DNA of 39,073 nt from a candidate division FCPU426 bacterium (GTDB lineage Bacteria; Oederibacteriota; Muellerivitia; Muellerivitales; Muellerivitaceae). The notes under the pieces were generated by a model. It made no database searches and was not told the DNA's origin. It worked only from the letters and a program-made list of their open reading frames with translations. Shown one piece after another: positions 31,723 to 39,073 of the stretch (positions within the stretch are counted from its first letter, which is position 1; the number at the start of each line of letters is the position of its first letter). Where the stretch lies: the NCBI GenBank assembly GCA_023249615.1, contig JAHFCG010000007.1, positions 1 through 39,073 on the forward strand, read 5' to 3'. The position numbers were made by a program, and so were the translations under genes.

Positions 31723-32061
31723 ATGAAAAATAATTGGTTGTTGATTCCGGCCTTTGCCCTGCTGGTTTCATTTGGGATTACCCCCGTGGTTAAGGCCGAG
31801 GAAGCGAAGAAAGGAAAAGATTACGCCGCCTTGGCGTCCAAATACGAAAAGTTGGCCGCGGAACAGGACGCGGTTATCGCCGAACACGAGGGGATGAAGG
31901 TCAGCAAGGCGAAACAGCACCCTGGAAAACCCGGGCTTTCGGAGAACGATAAGATGAACAAGCATTGCAACGCCATCATCAAGGACGCGAAAAAATTGAA
32001 AGCGGACTACGAATCATTCGCGGCTTTTTGCAAGCTGATGGCAAAAGAAGGGGTGAAATAA
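31723..32061 (+). CDS. Small exported helical protein, hypothetical
   Basis: A 112-residue protein with a signal peptide (MKNNWLLIPAFALLVSFGIT, cleaved near VVKAEE). The mature part is Lys- and Glu-rich and probably helical: YAALASKYEKLAAEQDAVIAEHEGM, then NDKMNKHCNAIIKDAKKLKADYES, with Cys at 82 and 103 and a His cluster. Similar short Lys-rich periplasmic proteins are found beside metal-efflux genes, but I cannot name the family. It is transcribed away from the Cys-rich gene across a shared control region and ends at a hairpin terminator. A metal- or stress-related periplasmic role is inferred from context only. Confidence 0.7.
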   Translation: MKNNWLLIPAFALLVSFGITPVVKAEEAKKGKDYAALASKYEKLAAEQDAVIAEHEGMKVSKAKQHPGKPGLSENDKMNKHCNAIIKDAKKLKADYESFAAFCKLMAKEGVK

Positions 32062-32089
32062 ACAGAATGGTTTTTTAACAAATTCAGGT

Positions 32090-32128
32090 AAAAGGGCCGC
32101 CGGAATATCCCGATGGCCCTTTTTATTT
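32090..32128 (+). terminator. Rho-independent terminator, possibly bidirectional
   Basis: An AAAGGGCC/GGCCCTTT stem (32091-32098 with 32115-32122) runs into TTTTATTT on the plus strand, 30 bases past the stop of the 112-residue gene. On the minus strand the stem is followed by a short T stretch, so it may also stop the convergent Cus operon. Confidence 0.75.
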
Positions 32129-32216
32129 CGTGGCGATTTCCGTTGTTTTAATTGGTATGTTTTTTCCAACAAACATCGTTTAATAATTTTAAACCTCAAC
32201 CATGGTTTTTTTATTT

Positions 32217-32453
32217 TTATGAATCAAGGCGTTGAAGATCTTTCCCGCATTTGGGACATCTGGCCGGATCGGTAAATTGAGGCTCGGGGTGATCAGGGCA
32301 GTAATACCAAGTGGGCGAATCCAGGGAAATGCCGTGAACCAACTCCAAGGGCATCCAGCAAATACCGCATTTCCCCGGTTCGTTCGACCTTTCCCCGGCG
32401 TGCATGGGGCAAATATAAAGGGGATCAGGATTTTGTGATTTGTCGCTTTTCAT
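32217..32453 (-). CDS. Tandem heavy-metal-binding-domain protein, cytosolic
   Basis: A 78-residue protein built of two consecutive HMBD-like units: YICPMHAGERSNEPGKCGIC (C15, H18, C29, C32) and YYCPDHPEPQFTDPARCPKC (C52, H55, C66, C69). There is no signal peptide, so unlike its relatives at 27104 and 32478 it should stay in the cytoplasm. GGAGG lies eight bases before the ATG. It is the last gene of the Cus operon, 24 bases after the 171-residue metal-binding protein. It could buffer copper or silver or pass it to a sensor; this is inferred from the motif and context. Confidence 0.75.
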   Translation of the reverse strand: MKSDKSQNPDPLYICPMHAGERSNEPGKCGICWMPLELVHGISLDSPTWYYCPDHPEPQFTDPARCPKCGKDLQRLDS

Positions 32454-32477
32454 TCGTTTCCCCTCCGGTTAACACCG

Positions 32478-32993
32478 CTAGTACATCAGGCTTGAATACT
32501 TCTTCAGGTTTTTTTCAATGGCCTTTTGGCATCGGGGACAGCACATCATGATCTTCTTGCCGTTGGAAAGGGTCGCCTCGGTTCCTTTTCCGGGTTCAAT
32601 TTCGTCCCCCGAAACGGGGCAAATCTTCGCATTTTCCCCCACCCCGAATTTTTCGGCGCTGACGGTTTTAAACTTGTTTCCCGACATATCCATTTTGGAT
32701 TCAGCCGGGGCCTTTTTCTCCGGTTTCTTTTCCACCTTTTCTTGCTTTACCAGGTCCATCCCGCATTTCGGACATTTACCCGGCTTGTCCCCTGTGTAGT
32801 GGCCCATTGGACAGGCATAAACATCCTTAACCGCTTTTTTCTTGGAGGTTTTCTTGGCCTTGTGTTTCCCCGCAGGCGTGGAATGGGCAACCGGAGCCGA
32901 CATCCCTTCCATCTTGCCCATGTCATCTGCCAAGACCGTTTGAACCGGCAACATCAACACCAACCCCATCAACCAACTTAAAATTTTATTCAT
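32478..32993 (-). CDS. Periplasmic HMBD plus CCxxC (YHS/TRASH-like) metal-binding protein
   Basis: A 171-residue protein with a signal peptide (residues 1-22, LPVQTVLADD), a Met/His-rich stretch (MGKMEGMSAPVAHS), a Lys-rich linker, an HMBD (YACPMGHYTGDKPGKCPKCG; C61, C74, C77), and a second site made of CPVSGDEI (C125) and NGKKIMMCCPRCQ (C151, C152, C155). The end LMY and the CCxxC block match the 117-residue protein at 30524. Met/His-rich N-termini occur in periplasmic copper chaperones such as CusF. It lies 42 bases downstream of cusA with a good ribosome site (GGAG). It probably delivers Cu(I)/Ag(I) to the pump or buffers it. Confidence 0.78.
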   Translation of the reverse strand: MNKILSWLMGLVLMLPVQTVLADDMGKMEGMSAPVAHSTPAGKHKAKKTSKKKAVKDVYACPMGHYTGDKPGKCPKCGMDLVKQEKVEKKPEKKAPAESKMDMSGNKFKTVSAEKFGVGENAKICPVSGDEIEPGKGTEATLSNGKKIMMCCPRCQKAIEKNLKKYSSLMY

Positions 32994-33035
32994 GGCCTTC
33001 TCCTTTTTTTATTAAAACCTTCTTCTTTTCATCCA

Positions 33036-36000
33036 CTAACCCATCTTCTGAATCCATCTCCAAAAACCTTCCGCTTTTTGGGGATTTACCTCGGTGTTCC
33101 ATTTCCAGGCCGTAAACAACACCGGATAAACCAACAACTCCAGAATGAAAGAGGTAAAAACCCCTCCCACCATCGGCGCCGCGATTCGTTTCATCACATC
33201 GCTCCCCACACCCGTTGAAAAAAGAATGGGAACCAAACCGAACCAAGCGGCGGAAACCGTCATCAGTTTGGGCCTCAACCGCTTGACGGCCCCATGGAGA
33301 ACGGCCTCTTCCAGGTCCACCTTGGAATTCATCCGTCCCTTTTCCTTGAATTCCTTGAGGGAAATATTGAGGTAAAGAAGCATGACCACGCCGGTTTCCG
33401 CGTCCAACCCCGCCAATGCGATGACTCCGATCCAAACCGGCACCGAAGTGTTGTACCCCAGGACCCACAAAAGCCAGATGGCCCCAACGAGGGAAAAAGG
33501 CACCGCCAAAAGGACGATGATGGTTTCAATAATGGACTTGGTGTTCAGGTGGATCAACAGGAACACCAAAAGCAGGGTGAGGGGAATCATGACCTTGAAC
33601 CGGGCGACAGCCTTGGCCATGTTCTCGTATTGTCCGCTCCAAATCACGCTGGTGCCCGCTGGCAGTTTCACCTTTTGGGCCAGCAGTTTCTTTGCCGAAT
33701 CCACATAGCCGCCGAGATCCACGCCTTCCGTATCCACATAGATATACCCGGAAAGCAGTCCATTCTCGTCACGGATCATGCTGGGGCCCAAGGAAAGCTT
33801 CAAGTCGGCCAGTTGGGATAGTTGTACCTTGCTTCCGGATCGCGTGGTTACCAGAACCCTGCGCAGTTTGGCCACATCATCACGAAAATCCTTGGCGAAA
33901 CGGACGTTGACCGGGTAGCGGCCGCGCCCTTCCACCGCGGTGGTTATGCTGTCCCCGCCGATGGCCATTTCGATGATCTCATTGATATCCTCAAGCTTCA
34001 AACCATGCCGGGCGATCTGGTCCCTTTTCGGAACGATATCAATATAGTATCCGCCCGTCACCCTTTCGGCGTAGGCACTGCTGGTTCCTTTCAAATTCTT
34101 CAGGAGATTCTCAATTTCAATTCCCACACTTTCGATGGTTTTGAGATCACCACCCACCACCTTAATTCCGATGGGAGTCTTGACTCCGCTCGTGAGCATG
34201 TTGATCCGGTTGATGATGGGCATGGTCATGGCGTTGGCCCAACCGGTGAACTGCAAGGCCGCGTTCATATCATGAAGAAGTTTTTCCTGGGTCATTCCTT
34301 TCCGCCATTGACCCTTCGGTTTGAGCCAAATGGTCGTTTCCACCATGGAAAACGGCGCTGGATCAAGGGAAGTTTCAGCCCGCCCCGCTTTGCCGAAAAC
34401 CCTTTCCACCTCAGGAAAGCCTTTTAATACCCTGTCTTGGGCCTGCAGAACTCTAGCAGCCTCCGTCACCGAAAGACCCGGCAGGGTGGTGGGCATATAA
34501 AGCAACGTACCTTCCCAAAGAGGCGGCATATATTCGCTTCCAAGCCGCGAAAAGGGAAAAAGCGTCACCAACATCAAAATTCCCGCGGCAAGAATTACCT
34601 TGAGTCGATGATTAAGGACCCACCGGGCGGGTCCTCCGTAAAAACGGCCCAGGAACCGGTTGAGTGGATGTTGTTCTTCCGGCAGCATTTTTCCTTTCAA
34701 AAGCAACACCATCAGGACCGGTGTCAATGTCACTGCCAGAAAGGCCGAGAAAAACATGGAGAAGGTTTTGGTGTAGGCCAAGGGCGAGAAAAGTTTTCCG
34801 TCCTGCCCCTGCAGGGCAAAAACAGGTAGGAATCCAACCGTGATGACAAGAAGGGTGAAGAAAAGGGAGGGCCCCACTTCCATAGCCGCTTTCAGAACCA
34901 CTTGAGTCCTATCCCCTTGCCGCCCCCCTATCTCCCATTCCTCAAGACGTTTGCAGGCGTTTTCCACCATGATAATGGAAGCGTCCACCATGGCCCCGAT
35001 GGCGATGGCAATACCCCCCAGGCTCATGATGTTGGAAGACACCCCCATGTATTTCATGGTGATGAAGGACATGAGGATCGCCACTGGAAGGGTCAGGATA
35101 ATGACCAGCGCCGATGGCAGGTTCCAAAGAAAAACCAGGCAAACCACGGAAACAGCAATGGCCAACTTGATCAATTCGTGAGTCAGGGTCTTGATGGATT
35201 CCCCAATCAGGTCGGACCGGTCATAAACCGGGATGATCTCAACACCTTCCGGCAAGGAAGGTTTCAGCTCCTCAATTTTTTGTTTTACCCTCTCAATAAC
35301 CTTGAGGGCGTTCTCGCCGTAACGCGCGGTTACGATTCCCCCGACAACCTCGCCAAGGCCGTCCAATTCGGCTACCCCCCGGCGCACATCGGGTCCGATT
35401 TGGACATGCCCGATATCCTTCACTAGAATGGGCGTTCCCTGTTTGTCCCTTCCCACGGCGATTTTTTCAATATCTTCCGCTCCCTTTAAATAACCCAAAC
35501 CCCGAACCATATACTCGGTGCCGTTGATGTCCAAAAGACGCCCTCCCACCTGCCGGTTGGAAGACCGGATGGCGTCCATAACATCACCAAACGCCAGGTC
35601 GTAGGCCGCCAGCGCGTTGGGATTTACCTCCACCTGGTATTGTTTCGTCATTCCCCCCACCGTGGAAACTTCCGCGACCCCTGGAAGGCTTTGAAGCTGG
35701 TACCTGAGATTCCAATCCTGCAGGGCTTTTAAATCTGCCAGGTCATGTTTGCCGGTCTTGTCCACCAGCGCGTATTGGTACACCCAGCCCACGCCCGTGG
35801 CATCTGGCCCCATTTCCACGCTCACACCCTGAGGCAAGGCCCCTTGAACCTTGGAAAGATATTCCAGCACACGGCTCCTGGCCCAATAAACGTCGGTTCC
35901 GTCCTCAAAAATAATGTAAACGTAGGCAAAACCATAATCGGAGAAGGCACGAATCGTCTTAACCTTCGGGGCTCCCAGCATGGCCCGGACAATAGGATAG

Positions 36001-36194
36001 GCCACTTGGTCTTCTAAGATGTCCGGGCTTTTCATCCACTTAGCGTAAATGACGACCTGGGTATCCGAGATATCGGGGATGGCATCCAAGGGGATGTTTT
36101 TCAATGCCCAAATTCCCCAGGCGATAAGGGCCACCGTGCCCAAGGAAACCAAGAATTTGTTCTTTCCGCACCATTCAATTATTTTGGCGATCAT
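33036..36194 (-). CDS. cusA: CusA-type copper/silver RND efflux pump
   Basis: A 1052-residue heavy-metal RND transporter, full length for the family. It matches CusA throughout: FEDGTDVYWARSRVLEYLSKVQG, GPDATGVGWVYQYALVDK, SLGGIAIAIGAMVDA (proton-relay D404) and the closing GAVKRLRPKLMTV. The three methionines that bind and relay Cu(I)/Ag(I) in E. coli CusA (573, 623, 672) have exact counterparts with the same 50- and 49-residue spacing: M567 (LLYMP), M617 (FSMVETT) and M666 (RINMLTSG). This supports monovalent rather than Zn/Co/Ni transport. It works as a trimer in the inner membrane and passes metal to the adaptor and outer-membrane channel encoded upstream. AAGGAG precedes the ATG; the cusB stop is 11 bases away. 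Confidence 0.95.
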   Translation of the reverse strand: MIAKIIEWCGKNKFLVSLGTVALIAWGIWALKNIPLDAIPDISDTQVVIYAKWMKSPDILEDQVAYPIVRAMLGAPKVKTIRAFSDYGFAYVYIIFEDGTDVYWARSRVLEYLSKVQGALPQGVSVEMGPDATGVGWVYQYALVDKTGKHDLADLKALQDWNLRYQLQSLPGVAEVSTVGGMTKQYQVEVNPNALAAYDLAFGDVMDAIRSSNRQVGGRLLDINGTEYMVRGLGYLKGAEDIEKIAVGRDKQGTPILVKDIGHVQIGPDVRRGVAELDGLGEVVGGIVTARYGENALKVIERVKQKIEELKPSLPEGVEIIPVYDRSDLIGESIKTLTHELIKLAIAVSVVCLVFLWNLPSALVIILTLPVAILMSFITMKYMGVSSNIMSLGGIAIAIGAMVDASIIMVENACKRLEEWEIGGRQGDRTQVVLKAAMEVGPSLFFTLLVITVGFLPVFALQGQDGKLFSPLAYTKTFSMFFSAFLAVTLTPVLMVLLLKGKMLPEEQHPLNRFLGRFYGGPARWVLNHRLKVILAAGILMLVTLFPFSRLGSEYMPPLWEGTLLYMPTTLPGLSVTEAARVLQAQDRVLKGFPEVERVFGKAGRAETSLDPAPFSMVETTIWLKPKGQWRKGMTQEKLLHDMNAALQFTGWANAMTMPIINRINMLTSGVKTPIGIKVVGGDLKTIESVGIEIENLLKNLKGTSSAYAERVTGGYYIDIVPKRDQIARHGLKLEDINEIIEMAIGGDSITTAVEGRGRYPVNVRFAKDFRDDVAKLRRVLVTTRSGSKVQLSQLADLKLSLGPSMIRDENGLLSGYIYVDTEGVDLGGYVDSAKKLLAQKVKLPAGTSVIWSGQYENMAKAVARFKVMIPLTLLLVFLLIHLNTKSIIETIIVLLAVPFSLVGAIWLLWVLGYNTSVPVWIGVIALAGLDAETGVVMLLYLNISLKEFKEKGRMNSKVDLEEAVLHGAVKRLRPKLMTVSAAWFGLVPILFSTGVGSDVMKRIAAPMVGGVFTSFILELLVYPVLFTAWKWNTEVNPQKAEGFWRWIQKMG

Positions 36195-36205
36195 GAGAGG
36201 CTCCT

Positions 36206-37303
36206 TTATTTCGTGTCCGCGAAAGCGGCCTTCAATTTTGAATCCGCGTCGATAAGAAAATTGGCGCCATTGACGACTTTTTCCCCTTCTTTAAGGCCGG
36301 AAGTGACTTCCCAAAGGTTGTCCCCCTCGAAACCCGTCGTGATGGGGCGGGGATTTAAGACCCCAGGAGCCGTTTGGACGAAGACGTACCGGTGGGTGCC
36401 CGTATCCATGACGGAGGTTGGGGGAACCGCCAGCTTGGGATTTGTGACCGCCTCGATTTCAACGTTGGCGAAGATTTCCAACGGCGGGGCCTGGGAAAGC
36501 GTAATTTTCACCCTGGTGACCCGGGACTGGGTCTCGTCGTAAGGGTAAATCAAAGACACCCGTCCCTCCAACCGGGGACCGGAACCGCTTAGGGTCGTTA
36601 CATAGGCCTTTTCTCCGGTCTTTACCAGTGGCTGGTCGAGAGCATAGACATCCGCCACCACGTACCGCCCCGTGGCCCGCAAGGGTTTACGCGCGGCAAA
36701 ATCCCCTGCCAAAGAGGCAAAATCGCCGTTTCCCCCCGCAAACCTTCCCGTGGTGCGGATCACGCGGGTAATGGGCGCAATCTGTGCCATGGCATATTTC
36801 ACGTCAATCAGCTGTTCCTTGTAGTGGCTTATTTGGACGGGAGCAAGCCCTTGAATTTCTTCAGGCGTTCCAGAACCCATCACACCGGAAGTCGGGACGG
36901 TTTCCTCATAAACTGGAACGTAATCCATCCCCATCTCGTCCTTTTTCGGTTTATCACTATGTTGCCCGAGGTTCATGGGATTAGCCCAAAATTTAATTTT
37001 CTTTTCCACTTTAGGCGCTGTTTGTCCCGCCCCGGGAGGGGCGGCCTTCGGCGTCCCCTCGTTTTGTTCAAGGGGAACCAAAGTCATCCCGCAAATGGGG
37101 CAATCCCCGGGTTTGTCCCTCCGAATTTGGTGGTGCATAACGCAGGTATAGGTGGTTTTCTTGGCCTCAACCTGCGCCTGCCCCCCTTGTTTGGAACATC
37201 CGGCGATACCCAACGGAACTGCTCCCGCCAATAAAAGGAACAACGGGAAGACAACACTCCCAACTCTTAACCACTCACTCCTCATTCCTGATTTAGTTTT
37301 CAT
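36206..37303 (-). CDS. cusB: CusB-like adaptor lipoprotein lacking lipoyl/hairpin region
   Basis: A 365-residue membrane-fusion protein. The leader ends LGIAGC, a lipobox (C36), so it is lipid-anchored. A Cys-containing HMBD follows (TYTCVMHHQIRRDKPGDCPIC, residues 51-71), then the second HMBD-like unit usual in CusB (FWANPM to GMDYVPVYE, 105-133; no Cys). The N-terminal strand APITRVIRTTGRF (176-188) is present, as are the beta-barrel and membrane-proximal parts (VVADVYALDQPLVKTGEKAY to the end). What normally lies between them, the barrel-sandwich lipoyl halves and the alpha-helical hairpin of about 110-130 residues, is replaced by about 20 residues. The gene overlaps the end of the upstream channel gene by 11 bases. 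Confidence 0.88.
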   Translation of the reverse strand: MKTKSGMRSEWLRVGSVVFPLFLLLAGAVPLGIAGCSKQGGQAQVEAKKTTYTCVMHHQIRRDKPGDCPICGMTLVPLEQNEGTPKAAPPGAGQTAPKVEKKIKFWANPMNLGQHSDKPKKDEMGMDYVPVYEETVPTSGVMGSGTPEEIQGLAPVQISHYKEQLIDVKYAMAQIAPITRVIRTTGRFAGGNGDFASLAGDFAARKPLRATGRYVVADVYALDQPLVKTGEKAYVTTLSGSGPRLEGRVSLIYPYDETQSRVTRVKITLSQAPPLEIFANVEIEAVTNPKLAVPPTSVMDTGTHRYVFVQTAPGVLNPRPITTGFEGDNLWEVTSGLKEGEKVVNGANFLIDADSKLKAAFADTK

Positions 37304-38621
37304 GATTCTTCTCCTTTTCTTTGCCGGTTGAATTACCGGTCTGGTAATCCAGTTCGGCGAGGGCCTTGCCGTAATCAGCTTTGGCCTGGTAATAGTTGGT
37401 GATGGTTTCCACGTAAGTTTTATAGGTTTCCACGTAATCCGTCAGGGACATCTCCTCGTTTCGATAGGCAGTCTGGCTGGACTGCCAGGCCCGTTGGACC
37501 TGTTTTAAAAGTCCCCCTTCCTCATAAAGCCGCAGGATCCGCCAGGCGGACTCGGCATTGACGAAGGCTTCTTCCGTCATGTGGATGACCTCGTTTTGTT
37601 TTCCCTGAAGGTCGTACTTGGCCGCGGACAATTCGTCGGAGGCCGCCCCTGAGGCTTGGACTTGTTTGGCCGGGAAAAACAGGGGGACGCTGACCCCCAA
37701 ACGGAAACCGTAATCGGAAAAACTTCCGTTGCTGGGATCTCTTACGCCGGAAAGCCAAAGATCAAAATCTGGCAGATAATCCAGGGATGCCATATGCTGT
37801 TTTGCGTCATTGGCCTCGATGGCCCGGCGGTAGGTGGCAATTTCGGAATTTTGCCTTAAGGCGTCCCTCACCAAATCCTCCTCTTTTCCGGCAAAAGGGG
37901 GCAAGACCATCTCTTCCGCCAAATGATAAATCGTGAAATGAGGCAGGCTAAAGAGGTGGTTCAGGTTGAACTGGGAAACCCTTAGAGCCCGGCTGTTGGC
38001 GACCATTTCATTGATGGCCTTGGCCGTTTCCATTTGCATGCGGACAGCTTTGACGGAGAGCCATTGGCCGCTCAATTCCTTGGCTTGAAGAATCGGCGCC
38101 AGGCTTTTCCATTTCATCTGGACTTCCTGCAGGATGGAATCCACCCGTTGGCGGTAGTAAAAATTCCAATAGGCTTGTTTGGCCTGAAGGACGATGGAAC
38201 GGCGGGTTTCCAGCGCCATCGCCCGCATCTTCTTGGCTTCCGCGCCGTTCATGTCGGCCTTGGCGATTCCTTTACCGGGGAAACCCAGTTTTTCCTCCAC
38301 CATCCACATTTGCATCCCGGGGTTGGTGGTATCAACCATGACCATGGGATCATCCGGGAATAAGGATGGAAGGACCTGCTTGTCCGCAGCCTTCGCGCGG
38401 TCGTCCGCGGCGTGGATGTGGGGGTTTCCGGCGAGCGCCAGTTCCTCGGCCTTTTGAAGGGTCAAGTTAATGGTCGTCGGGGCGGAATCAGCCGTTTGGG
38501 CAAACCCCTTTTGGGATATTCCGTTTAGTAAAAAAAAGGTTAAAAAACAGAGGAAAAAGTTCTTAATTGTTCCTCTGTGCCTCTGTGGTAAAAAATATAT
38601 TTTAAGTCTTTTCACGGTCAT
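37293..38621 (-). CDS. cusC: CusC/TolC-family outer-membrane efflux channel
   Basis: A 442-residue outer-membrane factor. The ATG at 38621 follows AGGAG by only two or three bases; a GTG two codons later (38615) has ideal spacing and may be the true start. The long frame to 38741 runs through repeats and is unlikely. The signal segment is FFLCFLTFFLLNG, cleaved near GFAQ. Two TolC-type repeats follow, with long helices (LQKAEELALAGNPHIHAAD, RSIVLQAKQAYWNFYYRQRV, RQNSEIATYRRAIEANDA, YRNEEMSLTDYVETYKTYVET) and strands such as YGFRLGVSVPLFF. No lipobox Cys is seen, unlike E. coli CusC. It forms the exit duct for the CusBA pump. Confidence 0.88.
   Translation of the reverse strand: MTVKRLKIYFLPQRHRGTIKNFFLCFLTFFLLNGISQKGFAQTADSAPTTINLTLQKAEELALAGNPHIHAADDRAKAADKQVLPSLFPDDPMVMVDTTNPGMQMWMVEEKLGFPGKGIAKADMNGAEAKKMRAMALETRRSIVLQAKQAYWNFYYRQRVDSILQEVQMKWKSLAPILQAKELSGQWLSVKAVRMQMETAKAINEMVANSRALRVSQFNLNHLFSLPHFTIYHLAEEMVLPPFAGKEEDLVRDALRQNSEIATYRRAIEANDAKQHMASLDYLPDFDLWLSGVRDPSNGSFSDYGFRLGVSVPLFFPAKQVQASGAASDELSAAKYDLQGKQNEVIHMTEEAFVNAESAWRILRLYEEGGLLKQVQRAWQSSQTAYRNEEMSLTDYVETYKTYVETITNYYQAKADYGKALAELDYQTGNSTGKEKEKNHEN
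38547..38592. repeat. CCTCTGTG-type repeat within cusC signal-peptide codons
   Basis: ACAGAGGAA (38547-38555) faces TTCCTCTGT (38570-38578), and the second arm continues into CCTCTGTGCCTCTGTGGTAA. The same type of unit occurs intergenically at 24499-24662. Here it overlaps the first codons of the channel gene and encodes LPQRHRG just before the hydrophobic signal segment. Confidence 0.55.
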
Positions 38622-38660
38622 CACTCCTTTTGGTGTGGATTTTTCCCCCGAAGCCCCTTG

Positions 38661-38686
38661 TCTACCGTAGCCTTGGCGTAGGTAGA
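38661..38686. repeat. Imperfect palindrome TCTACC...GGTAGA
   Basis: TCTACC and GGTAGA arms enclose an inner GCC-TT-GGC. It lies in the 138-base gap upstream of cusC and resembles the CTACGCC part of the 144-base element at 23418. It has no coding role if cusC starts at 38621 or 38615. Confidence 0.45.
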
Positions 38687-38710
38687 TGGCGCTGGAGGAC
38701 GCAAAATAAC

Positions 38711-38726
38711 AACGAACCGGTTCGTT
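38711..38726. promoter_or_regulatory. 16-base perfect palindrome AACGAACCGGTTCGTT upstream of cusC
   Basis: A perfect even dyad with central CCGG, about 90 bases before the cusC start and 34 bases past the stop of the Cys-rich gene. It could be an operator for internal control of the cusCBA genes. It does not look like a CueR or CsoR box. Confidence 0.4.
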
Positions 38727-38759
38727 TGAACCAGCTCCCACAACATTAAAAGGGGTGAA

Positions 38760-39073
38760 TTAGATTCTTAGAGGAAGAAAACCTGGCGGAGAGGAACAGC
38801 TTGAGGAAACAAACAAAGGAGCGGCCGCCGTCCGAAGGACGGGGTACGCCGAAAACACAACCGGGGCCGCTTGAATAGCGGGAGCGTCAACATGAACTGA
38901 AGCAACCGAGAGGGAAGATTGATCCATCACCTGACAGAAAGGACTACGGGATTTGGAGTGACAACAGTTATGGCCCGAACCTTGGCCCATGGAGCAATGC
39001 ATTTTGGAAGAAGCTGTCATTTGGGATTTTGGGCAAAAACCACAGGGCGTCAAGGCGATGAGAACGCCGGCGA
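38760..39073 (-). CDS. Small exported Cys-rich protein with PPGFxxLRI tail (partial, N-terminus off window)
   Basis: The frame is open to the right edge; 103 residues are visible. It begins inside what looks like a signal peptide (GVLIALTPCGFCPK). A Cys/His/Met patch (SSKMHCSMGQGSGHNCCHSK, then FCQVM) is followed by an Ala/Val/Pro-rich half that ends CSSPPGFLPLRI. The plan and tail match the 120-residue protein at 31028-31390, but the Cys spacing differs. It is the first visible gene of the Cus operon; its true start and the promoter lie outside. Codons for VLRTA cover a small CCGTCC/GGACGG palindrome at about 38828-38842 that recurs at about 25469-25482. Metal binding in the periplasm is inferred. 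Confidence 0.65.
   Translation of the reverse strand, partial: AGVLIALTPCGFCPKSQMTASSKMHCSMGQGSGHNCCHSKSRSPFCQVMDQSSLSVASVHVDAPAIQAAPVVFSAYPVLRTAAAPLFVSSSCSSPPGFLPLRI

Noticed and set aside
33382-35426. Several plus-strand frames of 76-201 codons opposite cusA
   Set aside because: They are shadows of the highly conserved cusA gene.

Overview
The window looks like chromosomal DNA of an uncultured two-membrane (Gram-negative type) bacterium. Support comes from several aromatic-terminated beta-barrel proteins, an autotransporter, lipoproteins with lipoboxes and a tripartite RND/MFP/TolC-type pump. No rRNA, tRNA or phylogenetic marker fixes the phylum. The mixture of SLH-like barrels, carbohydrate-binding lipoproteins and a glycosidase-like barrel suggests a poorly sampled lineage, which is only a guess. 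There is no phage, plasmid or CRISPR signal.

Layout. (1) 1-6.6 kb, minus strand: three tandem large outer-membrane barrels, each with a signal peptide, an SLH-like segment, a Pro-rich linker and usually a coiled coil; the first is cut by the window edge. (2) 6.7-14.6 kb: a surface/carbohydrate-flavoured block with a lipoprotein, a 1407-residue fusion of an RlmD-type 23S rRNA methyltransferase to a membrane anchor and an extracytoplasmic glycosidase-like barrel, a divergent FadL/PorV-like barrel and a membrane-anchored beta-sandwich protein. (3) 14.9-20.4 kb: a ZIP metal transporter and LacI-family regulator in one operon, with a very good LacI-type operator in front, then a large autotransporter closed by a strong terminator. 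(4) 20.5-26.9 kb: housekeeping and signalling genes (inositol-monophosphatase family, CaCA exchanger, histone-deacetylase-fold amidohydrolase, PilZ protein, ferredoxin, two barrels, a small zinc-finger protein), with many dispersed palindromic repeats in the gaps and one repeat cluster inserted in frame inside the phosphatase. (5) 27-39 kb: a metal-resistance region. It holds a copper/silver-type CusCBA system read from right to left, surrounded by small Cys-rich, heavy-metal-binding-domain and CCxxC proteins, plus an aquaporin-arsenate reductase fusion.

How the genes fit together. The 32.2-39.1 kb minus-strand run (Cys-rich protein, TolC-like channel, MFP, CusA, two metal-binding proteins) is probably one efflux operon. 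CusA keeps the three methionines of the Cu/Ag pathway, but its MFP partner has lost the lipoyl/alpha-hairpin region. Smaller relatives of the same proteins lie at 30.5-32.1 kb around a divergent control region with two similar TGACC-type dyads. The AqpS-ArsC fusion would reduce arsenate and release arsenite through its own channel. The ZIP-LacI pair may be autoregulated, and the same ten-base operator core recurs just inside the autotransporter gene.

The items most worth a second look are the RlmD-glycosidase fusion, the hairpin-less CusB, the repeat insertion in the phosphatase, the paired Cys-rich proteins with a shared C-terminal tail, the LacI operator pair, and a DUF2225 protein that seems to need an AUC start codon.
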